NCBI GenBank assembly: GCA_030849075.1
Contig: JASAOO010003056.1
Span: forward strand, 4,354 to 19,659
DNA length: 15,306 bases
Reading direction: 5' to 3'
DNA from: Zelonia costaricensis
Lineage: Eukaryota > Euglenozoa > Kinetoplastea > Trypanosomatida > Trypanosomatidae
The notes beneath the pieces are model-generated. The model was not told the origin of the DNA. It searched no databases and saw only the letters and a list, made by a program, of their open reading frames with translations. Position numbers and translations under genes: made by a program. This document shows, piece by piece, positions 8,351 through 15,306 of this stretch (the stretch's first letter is position 1; each line of letters opens with the position of its first letter).

Positions 8351-9421
8351 ATGACGCTCAACGCCGCCGATGCCGCGGATGAGCGGAGTCGCAAGGAGAT
8401 GGACCGCTTCCAGGTGGAGCGCATGGCTGGGCAGGGTACCTTCGGCACAGTGCAGCTAGGCAAGGAGAAGTCGACGGGCATGAGTGTGGCGATCAAGAAG
8501 GTCATTCAGGACCCACGCTTCCGCAACCGCGAGCTGCAGATCATGCAGGACCTCGCCGTGCTGCACCACCCCAACATCGTCCAGCTGCTGAGCTACTTCT
8601 ACACCCTGGGCGAGCGCAACCGTCGCGACATCTACCTCAACGTGGTGATGGAGTTCGTGCCGGACACGCTGCATCGGTGCTGCCGCAACTACTACCGCCG
8701 CCAGGCCGCCCCGCCGCCGATCCTCATCAAGGTCTTCCTCTTCCAGCTGATCCGCAGCATCGGCTGCCTGCACCTCCCCTCCGTCAACGTGTGCCACCGC
8801 GACATCAAGCCGCACAACGTGCTCGTCAACGAGGCGGAGGGGACGCTGAAGCTGTGCGACTTTGGGAGCGCGAAGAAACTGTCGCCGTCGGAGCCGAACG
8901 TGGCGTACATCTGCTCCCGCTACTACCGCGCACCCGAGCTCATCTTCGGCAACCAGCACTACACCACCTCGGTGGACATCTGGTCTGTTGGCTGCATCTT
9001 CGCGGAGATGATGCTGGGCGAGCCCATCTTCCGCGGCGACAACAGTGCTGGCCAGTTGCACGAGATTGTGCGGGTGCTGGGTCGCCCCTCCCGCGAGGTG
9101 CTGCGGAAGCTGAACCCGTCCCACACGGACGTGGATCTGTACAATAGCAAGGGCATCCCGTGGAGCAACGTGTTCCGTGACCAGTCACAGATGAAGGACG
9201 CCAAGGAGGCGTACGACCTTCTCAGCGGGCTGCTGCAGTACCTGCCGGAGGAGCGCACCAAGCCGTACGAGGCGCTGTGTCACCCGTACTTCGACGAGCT
9301 GCACGATGCGGCGACGAAGCTGCCGAACAACAAGGACCTCCCGGCAGACCTCTTCCGCTTCCTCTCCGCCGAGGTGGACGCCATGACGGACGCCCAGAAG
9401 TCCAAGCTGGTTAGCAAGTAG
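8351..9421 (+). CDS. GSK3: Glycogen synthase kinase 3, short form
   Basis: A 356-residue CMGC-family Ser/Thr kinase with all catalytic elements. The glycine loop is GQGTFGTV (27-34), the catalytic lysine is Lys49 in VAIKK, and the helix-C glutamate is Glu61 in RNRELQIM. The gatekeeper is Met100 in VVMEFVPDTL. The catalytic loop is HRDIKPHN (149-156, Asp151) and the metal motif is DFGSAKKL (170-177). The activation loop carries EPNVAYICSRYYRAPELIF, with Tyr186 at the position of the activating phosphotyrosine of GSK-3. Arg56, Arg150 and Lys175 match the pocket that binds a primed substrate phosphate. The family inhibitory N-terminal serine (RxxS type) is absent from the 20-residue N-terminus. 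Length and sequence fit the short GSK-3 of Leishmania, studied as a drug target. The start is the only ATG available; a coding-like in-frame stretch lies directly upstream. Confidence 0.96.
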   Translation: MTLNAADAADERSRKEMDRFQVERMAGQGTFGTVQLGKEKSTGMSVAIKKVIQDPRFRNRELQIMQDLAVLHHPNIVQLLSYFYTLGERNRRDIYLNVVMEFVPDTLHRCCRNYYRRQAAPPPILIKVFLFQLIRSIGCLHLPSVNVCHRDIKPHNVLVNEAEGTLKLCDFGSAKKLSPSEPNVAYICSRYYRAPELIFGNQHYTTSVDIWSVGCIFAEMMLGEPIFRGDNSAGQLHEIVRVLGRPSREVLRKLNPSHTDVDLYNSKGIPWSNVFRDQSQMKDAKEAYDLLSGLLQYLPEERTKPYEALCHPYFDELHDAATKLPNNKDLPADLFRFLSAEVDAMTDAQKSKLVSK

Positions 9422-9810
9422 AAGCGTGAGAGGAGAAGCCACCCCGCCCTCTTCATGTTTCCTTTCTTTCCATCTCTCTCCACCTCGAGCTATCCTCCTC
9501 TCTGTCGAGTGCGACGTCGCACGCCCTCTCCCTCCATCTCCTCCTTGCCGAATCGCCGGTGTCATCTCGCGCTTCTCGTTTGCCGCTGATGTCGTGTGTG
9601 TGTGTGTTTTCGCGGCTGAGGCGGCGTCGGAGACGGCGCTAGTGCGGGAAGGTGGGGAAGGCAGGGTGCGCACAGAGAGGGAGAGGGTGGTCGAGCTGGG
9701 CCGCCGGGGAGGTGCGTTGCCCGCAAGTGCCAGGGTGGGTGGGTGTCCCGCTGCGCACGGTCCACGCGCCGCAGACCGGTGGAGGCCGAAACCACAGAAA
9801 AGGGTGGGGA

Positions 9811-9821
9811 GGGGGGGGGGG
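9811..9821 (+). repeat. G11 run in 3' UTR
   Basis: Eleven consecutive G, preceded by AGGGTGGGGA, 390 nt after the GSK-3 stop codon. Confidence 0.9.
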
Positions 9822-10526
9822 AGGCTGAAGGCGCTGTGTGTATGGGTGCGTGAGAGGAGCGGGCGGGAGTACGTTCGAACGCGGGAGCCACAAAAAACAA
9901 AAAGCTGACAGGCCGCCTCTTATCGCTTACTTCTTTGTAGTTTGTTCTCGTCTTGCCTGCCGCGGCCCCCCCTCCCCCCGCCCCCATTTCGGTGTTCCTC
10001 CTCCCCTCGTCCCCTTTCGCCTGGACTCCTCTGCTCGCCTCGATCGGTTGTCCCCCTCTCCCCTCCTCTCGAACAACAGCACGCGCCACCCCCGGAAACC
10101 CACCGCGTAGCAGAGGACAGAGCGAGAAGAAGAGGAAGCAAGAAACTTGAAGCTCGCACCTGGCCCGTTTTTGATGTACTAGACACACACACACAGACAC
10201 ACAAACACACATACCGCCCGAGAGGTGACGGTCCTGCGCTGAAGTCGCTCCTTTCTTTTCGTTTGCCTTTCCCCCTCACCCCCTTTTCGCTCCTGTGTTC
10301 TTTGTTTTCTTTCCACGTTGGTCTTCCTTTCGGATGCCGGAATGTGACGTCGCCACGCTGGCCATGTCGTGGCACTTTGCACCTGGCTCCTGTCAAGCCT
10401 GTGTCGCCGTTGTGTGTGATTTGAGGTTCGCTCCTTGCTTCACAACACGGTCGGTCTTGTCGGGTGCTTGGCCTTCCCTCCCTCTTCGATCTCCCCCACC
10501 CCCACCCCCATTCCGATTTGTTCTCC

Positions 10527-10550
10527 TGTCCTTGTCCTTGTCCTTGTCCT
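10527..10550. repeat. Hexanucleotide repeat (TGTCCT)4
   Basis: Four perfect TGTCCT units plus a partial fifth, a short tandem repeat in pyrimidine-rich spacer. Being a multiple of three, it reads as alternating Leu-Val or similar in each frame, which explains an artefactual ORF there. Confidence 0.9.
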
Positions 10551-10672
10551 TGTTTCATTTTTTCTTCTCTGGTGCGTTGTTGGTTTACTTCTTTCTTGTC
10601 GTAGTGAAAGAAGAAGAAGGAGTTTTCAATCCACCAGGGTGCAGCAACGCCCGTCTTTCCGCGCCCCCCCCC

Positions 10673-10673
10673 N
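10673..10673. other. Ambiguous base (N)
   Basis: A single N directly follows a run of nine C residues, a typical site of base-calling failure. Confidence 0.95.
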
Positions 10674-10964
10674 TTGGCTTTCAGAGCGCCGCAACGGCTG
10701 ACGCGTGTCGCTGGCTGGACTCGTCACCCACTGTCCATGAACCAACCAACCCCCCTCTCCCCTCTTACCGCATGTCTGAGAGATCCTCTTCCCCCCCCCC
10801 TGCGTGACTTCGTGTTCGCGCGTCCATTCGGTGAAACGAAAACACGACGGAAAAAGGGGGAAAGCGGGAGAGGGGATGGTGGCGATGGACAACGAGGATG
10901 AAGCCGGCAGCGAAAGAGAGAGAGAGGGCGAAGGAGGGCGCAGACACGCCCATCAAAAACACGA

Positions 10965-10990
10965 ACACACACACACACACACACACACAC
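10965..10990. repeat. (AC)n microsatellite
   Basis: Thirteen AC units, among the longest perfect dinucleotide repeats in the window, between a purine-rich block and more complex sequence. Confidence 0.9.
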
Positions 10991-11513
10991 CGGATGCACA
11001 CGCATGCACACACATGCCCGCTCATGAGCACAAGGGTGCATACGCTCGCAGAGGAACACTAGGCCTGGCATGGAGGCAGGCGACCAGGGGGAAGGGGAAC
11101 AGCGAAGGCGCGACGAGCTACCGGTGCTGCGCGCGCGAGGGTGAACGAAGCATGGCAGGGACCACAGAAGGGGAGAGGGGACACAGGTTGCAATTGCAGG
11201 CCCCCCCCTGCGCGCGGAAGCGTCTTGGCCGGCTCGCGCTGGTCGTAGGGCAAGTGGCGGCACCGTTGAGGTCAACGGGATAAGTCCGCAGGGGAGACCT
11301 CCTGCTGGGTCTCGAGCCTCCGCTGCTGCAGCAGGTCCCAGCTGTTTTTTTTTTTCTCCCTTTTTTTCCTTGTGCACCCCGCTGCCCTTGTTCCACTGCC
11401 CCCACGTCCCTCCCCCTGCCCTCAGCTCGAACTTCATCTTTCTGTACCCACCCGCTCTGCATATTCCTGAGCCCGCCTCTTTCGTTTTTCTCTCCCCCTC
11501 CAATCCATAATAC

Positions 11514-11615
11514 ATGGATACCCACCTGGACGCGCTCGCAGACGAGGTGCCTTTCTCCGTCTTTCTCGCCCCCCCGCCCCCCTGCCCCCCTGCCCCGCGC
11601 CGCACCTCTCTGTGA
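11514..11615 (+). CDS. Short ORF, 33 aa, coding-like start
   Basis: An ATG after a 30-nt pyrimidine stretch (11474-11502) opens MDTHLDALADEVPFSVFLA followed by a proline-rich end and TGA at 11613-11615. The first 18 codons have mostly G or C at the third position and a natural amino acid mix, unlike repeat-derived frames around it. The C runs in the second half could hide an indel, so it might be the start of a longer gene cut off by an error, a truncated gene, or chance. I do not recognise the sequence. Confidence 0.2.
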   Translation: MDTHLDALADEVPFSVFLAPPPPCPPAPRRTSL

Positions 11616-11802
11616 TTCTCAGTCTTTTTTCTTCGTTTCCGTTTTTTATTCGGTTGTTGTGAGCCACTCGCGCGTGTGCGTGCGTCTTCGGTGATCGCTG
11701 TCGATGCACCGGTGCGCGCCTGTCGGCTTGTCGTCTTTCCTCGTTTTCCCGACTCTGTGTGTCTGCCTCTTATTGTTCTCCTCCAACCCTGTGCGTTGGA
11801 GG

Positions 11803-11824
11803 GTGTGTGTGTGTGTGTGTGTGT
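11803..11824. repeat. (GT)n microsatellite
   Basis: About eleven GT units, followed closely by further interrupted GT stretches up to about 11910, in the gene-poor interval. Confidence 0.9.
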
Positions 11825-12719
11825 ACGTGTGCTTGTTTGTGTGCGTGTGTGTGTGTGCTCTCTGAGTCACTCTCTGCCCCTCTGTGTGTGCGTTTGCGTG
11901 CGGGTGTGCGAGCGCGTCGTATCCACTGCGGCAGATCGGGGCTTGCGCACCGGCGACACGGGTTCTGGGGCGCGGGTGTGCCGCTGTTCTTGTTGCGCTC
12001 GAGTCTGTGTTTTTCTTGTTGTGTTTCTCGCTTGCTGCGTGTGTGTCTGCGCGAGTGTGTCGGGGGTGTCCGTGCTTTTGCGCTCATGACAGCCGATGTG
12101 TACCCTTGACGGTGTCGTTGGACTTGTTTTCTCTTGTGCATTCACCTTGTTCCAGTTGTTGACGCGTTGTCTCGCGCCGCAGTCTCGCTGTCCACCACGT
12201 ATTCGAGTTCGCTTCCCTTGCCTGACAGCACTATCCACACACGTCCGCTGTCCGCACTTGAGTGCGCAGCGGGAGCGCCGTTGGCAGAGGCAAACCAAAG
12301 AAAAGAAGAAGAAGGAACCAGCAGGCGCGCATTAGCCGCCCGGTGAGCATCCGTTTGCGGACGCGCACGTGTTTGTGTTTGTGTGGTGGTGTACACGTGG
12401 GCGTTTGTGTCTGTCTGTCTGCGTGTGGTTATCGCTGTTGTTGCTGTGGTGGTGGGCCACTTATGGTAGCACTGTATGGATTGCATCTTCTTCTTCTCCT
12501 CCTCCCTTTTTTCTCTCCTGTCGTCGTTGCGTGCTGTGTCTGTGAATGTCGCTGCCATGCCGTGTTTTCCCTTCGTACGTCCTTCCGCGTCTGCCACCCG
12601 CACCCCACCTCCCTCCTCTCCTCGTCTCTCCCTCCCTATCTTCTCTCCTCCCCCCTCAATCCCTGTGACCACGTTTGCCGTTGATGGGCGCATGCCTGAA
12701 CGCGTGTGTGAGTGCTCGG

Positions 12720-12748
<29 letters not shown>
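12720..12748. repeat. (TG)n microsatellite
   Basis: About fourteen TG units without interruption, the longest dinucleotide run of the spacer after GSK-3 on this strand. Confidence 0.9.
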
Positions 12749-12750
<2 letters not shown>

Positions 12751-12941
12751 GTAGCCCGACCACACCTGGCCAGCCCCGCCCCGCCCCCCACTCCCTCCGC
12801 CACTCCCTGCCCCACCCTAACAGCACTGTCGAGGCACAATACCGCGTTGTCCCACGTTCCTTTGTGGGCTCCTTTTTGTCTCCTGATTTCCCGTTCTCGT
12901 GCCGCCTTCGCACTGCACGAGTTTTGCCGTCGACTCTCATG

Positions 12942-12974
12942 TTCTTCTTCTTGTCTTTTTTTTTGTTGTTCTAG
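12942..12974 (+). promoter_or_regulatory. Strong orphan SL trans-splice acceptor
   Basis: A 31-nt tract of T and C with few G, including a T9 run, ends in CTAG at 12971-12974, and an ATG follows immediately at 12975. It is one of the cleanest pyrimidine-tract-plus-AG signals in the window, yet no long reading frame follows. The ATG at 12975 gives only 17 codons; the next ATG at 13003 gives a 44-residue ORF. Confidence 0.45.
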
Positions 12975-13002
12975 ATGTCAACTCTCCCTCCTCGCCTTTC
13001 TC

Positions 13003-13137
13003 ATGGCGACCTTGTTCCCCAACGTTGACGGGGACGACCGCGGGGTGGTCGCTCTCCGCGCAGAACCCAATGCACCCAGCGCGGCATCACACCACGAACG
13101 CTGCAGGACAAGAGGGAAACTCAAAAAAAGGATGTGA
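13003..13137 (+). CDS. Short ORF, 44 aa, after the orphan acceptor
   Basis: Begins MATLFPNVDGDDRGVVALRA and ends in a basic tail RTRGKLKKRM. Context is tctcATGG, and third positions are largely G or C for the first 30 codons. It lies 28 nt after a strong trans-splice acceptor. A 17-codon uORF starts at 12975 and overlaps it in another frame. No recognised family. It could be a microprotein, a relic, or a chance ORF on a non-coding trans-spliced transcript. Confidence 0.22.
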   Translation: MATLFPNVDGDDRGVVALRAEPNAPSAASHHERCRTRGKLKKRM

Positions 13138-14272
13138 AGACGCGCCGGTTGGCACTGGCGCTCTGCACGCTTGAGGTGCGAGCACCCGTCTGTCGCTCGG
13201 AGACAAGCAAGAAGCTACCGAGTTGTGCGGAGCGAGGGCGGGAGAGGGTGTTGTGGTGCCTCGGCCAGGGAAACAGCGGCAACGCCTCTCTGACAGCCTT
13301 TCCAGGGAGAAGGCGCCGAGGTGGGAGATGGGGTGGGGGAGCACAAACATCGGAGGAGCGGAGAAGGTAAACAGGTGTGCCACCGGAGATATCAAGCGAT
13401 ACTGTTACTGCGGGACAGGGCGAGGGAAGGGGCGGCACGGGAGGCGCTTCTCAAAGAACGCGAGTGTCCTGCGTTTTTTCTTTCTTCTGGGAAGTGTCTG
13501 TGTATGTGTGTATATGTGTGTGTGTGTGTAGCAGCGGTTAGTTGAAAAATGGTGAACTACCCAAGAAAAAAAAAACAAAGAGGAAAGTGAAGGACGAAAA
13601 AAAAAAAGACAGAAAGAGCCGGTGCACTCCGCGTCAACGGCACCGAAGGCAGGCATATAGCGCACGCGCGCACGAGTGCAGCGTATGTGCTTCAAGGAGT
13701 TGTGCACGCCTTGCACATCGACCCGCACCCGCAGACATCCCCGCGCCGCGTTCTCCTTTCGCGGTGGAGCTTGCACGCGAGGCTCGATGTGAAGGCCACG
13801 CACGGCACAGGGAGGAAAACAGGTGCGCCGGCGTCGCCGCAAGCGCACCGGTGAAGTGCGGCTGCGGCTGCAGCGTCTCTTCCGTCAGGTTGTTACACGG
13901 CGCACTCTCCTGCGACCCGTCGCGGTGGGGTTGAGGCTGCATTGTCGGACGCACACCGCGTCTTTGCAGATGGAGGTCGTGGCGGCGCAGGGGGGGGGGT
14001 TGAAGCTTGCGCTTGCGGCGCTAACCGTACGGGTGGGTGTGTCTGCGCGTCGGCCTCCCTTGTGGCGCTCCCCCGATAATGGGGGATGGCGAAGCAGCAG
14101 AGCTGAACTCCCCCCTCGCTTCTCCCCTTTTGACGCCGCCGTCAATGCAGAGCGTTGTAGCGGTGTGCAAAATCCTGAACTTCCCCAATCGCAAACAATG
14201 CCATCCACTTGTTGTCCTCCTTCTCTTCCACGCAATCCTTTCTCGTCTTTTTCCCTTTCCTTTGACGTGTAA
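13138..14272 (+). other. Non-repetitive unassigned island
   Basis: Unlike the flanking spacer, most of this stretch is not simple repeat. Two blocks of similar size (about 13000-13560 and 13610-14160) are separated by A-rich runs at 13564-13608 and a GT repeat at about 13497-13530. Frames on both strands are short and none is convincing. The size and A-rich boundary would fit a degenerate non-autonomous retroposon, but I could not recognise a SIDER signature. A perfect 6-bp hairpin (TCCCCC gataat GGGGGA) sits at 14069-14086. Confidence 0.35.
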
Positions 14273-14274
14273 CA

Positions 14275-14275
14275 C

Positions 14276-14310
<35 letters not shown>
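14275..14310. repeat. (AC)n microsatellite
   Basis: About eighteen AC units with a single interruption, the longest CA-type repeat in the window. Confidence 0.9.
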
Positions 14311-14311
<1 letters not shown>

Positions 14312-15136
14312 TGAAATGTCGCATTCTTTCACACACCTCCCCTGCACGTCCCCCCGCGTGAGCGCCGCGCCACAAACACGTTCATCGTCCCTCCCCAGAA
14401 CCACTGCGGGGGGCACTCTGCTCACCACTCTCACCCGTGCGTTTCTTTTTTCTTTCGACGTGTGCGCTCTTAATCCTCGCCGTCTTCCCCTAGCCCGCCC
14501 TCCCACGCAGCGCACACGAGGCGGAACGAAAGGAAACGACAGTTTTGGGCACAGAGGAACGAGGCGACTTCGTACTGTCGCCCACCAGCTCCCCCCTCCC
14601 TCCTCACACGCTCACAGCTGACCTCTTCACATCAAAACCCTACAATTCAACAACAGCAACAAAAGAAGAAGTGTATGCAGAGAGCCACTAACCAACCCCC
14701 CGCGCACGCCGCATCGCACCTTTGGGACAGTTCCAGGAGACGCCGCAGCCGAGTTGCGCACGTGCATTGATAGCCCCCAATTGAGTGGAGCACTCCGACG
14801 AGGTTACTGTGCAGGTTCCTTTTTTCGCTCTCCAGCTCCTTTTCGCTTTCTCGATCTCTCCGGGTACGGCGATCTGTGACTCCCCCCCCCCCTCCCGTAC
14901 CGCGCCTCACGTGTCCTCGCCGTTCTCTTCTCACAACCTTCCGCTCCCTGGCCGAGCGTCCCCCCTTTCCCGTCTCCCCCCGGCCATCCGTCTCCTCCTC
15001 CACCCTCACTGTTCACACTCCCCCGCTCCCTCATCACCGCGGCACGTGCACGGCGATTTCCTTTGTTCTGCGAGTCTGAAGTGTGACGCTGCCGTTTTGC
15101 GCCTTTCCGTTTTGGTGCGCTGCAGCTGCTTTCTGC
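14311..15136 (+). other. Pyrimidine-rich spacer near the right edge
   Basis: No supported gene. The sequence becomes strongly CT-rich from about 14810. No ATG occurs on the plus strand between 14678 and 15295, as expected of a leader region of a following gene. Confidence 0.5.
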
Positions 15137-15192
15137 TCCCTTTTTTTTCTTACTTCTCCGTGTTGGCCCCTGTCATCCGCGTCCTTCTCCAG
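15137..15192 (+). promoter_or_regulatory. Candidate SL trans-splice acceptor for the next gene
   Basis: A T/C-rich tract including a T8 run leads to GTCCTTCTCCAG at 15181-15192. The first ATG after it is at 15296, giving a 103-nt leader of the size normal for these organisms. Confidence 0.4.
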
Positions 15193-15295
15193 GGCACACG
15201 CCCGGGTTCTTTGTTTGGTTATTGTTGTTGTTGTGTTGCCCTCTTCCGCGGCTTCTTGTGCGCTGTGCCGGCCTTTGCTCGTTGTGATTCCATTC

Positions 15296-15306
15296 ATGTC
15301 TTCTTT
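15296..15306 (+). CDS. Possible start of the next gene, cut by the window end
   Basis: The first ATG for more than 600 nt, placed 104 nt after a good splice acceptor, opens Met-Ser-Ser before the window ends. Only three full codons are visible, so product and even reality of the gene are unknown; the call rests on position alone. Confidence 0.25.

Larger units (their letters stand above)
9422..11513 (+). other. 3' UTR and long gene-poor spacer after GSK-3
   Basis: No supported long gene. It contains a G11 run (9811-9821), CA repeats (about 10183-10211 and 10965-10990), a TGTCCT hexamer repeat (10527-10550), an N at 10673, a purine-rich block at about 10840-10960, and a non-repetitive block at about 11040-11335 that I cannot assign. 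T/C tracts at 11344-11423 end in CAG at 11423-11425, a possible trans-splice acceptor preceding the short ORF at 11514. Confidence 0.55.
11616..12941 (+). other. Gene-poor GT- and CT-rich spacer
   Basis: No supported gene. The sequence alternates GT-rich blocks (11800-12070, 12360-12440, 12720-12750) with CT-rich blocks (12480-12660). Frames here give Cys/Val-rich text from GTGTGT repeats and are not credible proteins. Confidence 0.6.

Noticed and set aside
10334..10807. Frame starting MPECDVATLAMSWHFAPG
   Set aside because: A coding-like wobble pattern fades after about 20 codons and the frame then passes through low-complexity sequence and an N.
11323..11334. CTGCTGCAGCAG palindrome
   Set aside because: Short palindrome in GC-rich sequence; no U-run or context suggesting a terminator or attachment site.
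13823..14272. Plus-strand frame in the complex island (LRLQRLFRQVVTRRTLL)
   Set aside because: No ATG start, no recognised motif and no matching splice signal; kept only as part of the unassigned island.
1..15306. CRISPR arrays, tRNA or rRNA genes, prokaryotic operons
   Set aside because: No spaced direct repeats, no tRNA A/B box pair or cloverleaf noticed, and all recognised genes are eukaryotic and trypanosomatid in style.

Overview
The window looks like nuclear DNA of a trypanosomatid, most likely Leishmania or a close Leishmaniinae relative. Three intronless genes lie on the same strand and have strongly GC-biased third codon positions. They are separated by long spacers full of (CA)n/(GT)n repeats, poly-C/poly-G runs and pyrimidine tracts ending in AG, the arrangement expected for polycistronic transcription with spliced-leader (SL) trans-splicing. 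The products fit too: an NTF2-plus-RRM protein, an enlarged dephospho-CoA kinase, and a short GSK-3 kinase of the Leishmania type. Species cannot be fixed from sequence alone.

Layout. 1-1785: a poly-C run, then a decayed minus-strand coding relic (81-556) of unrecognised family, then the pyrimidine-rich leader region of the first gene. 1786-3105: NTF2/RRM (G3BP-like) protein. 3106-4457: spacer with a clear SL acceptor near 4258. 4458-5534: dephospho-CoA kinase with three low-complexity insertions. 5535-8350: long spacer/leader; its last 1.7 kb contains no ATG on the plus strand, and the last 90 nt read like coding sequence in frame with the kinase. 8351-9421: GSK-3 short. 9422-15306: almost 6 kb with no convincing long gene, but with a textbook SL acceptor at 12974, two short ORFs with coding-like wobble use (11514-11615 and 13003-13137), and a final pyrimidine block that probably leads into the next gene, whose ATG may be at 15296.

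The three genes show no shared pathway: mRNP/stress-granule biology, the last step of CoA synthesis, and Ser/Thr signalling. Their adjacency is what a trypanosomatid polycistron normally shows. No CRISPR array, tRNA, rRNA, prokaryotic operon or intact mobile element was recognised. The most interesting signals are the possible non-AUG N-terminal extension of GSK-3, the ATG-free leader, the minus-strand relic, and the orphan trans-splice acceptor with tiny ORFs. Two ambiguous bases (8057 and 10673) and many homopolymers mean that local frame errors in the assembly are possible.
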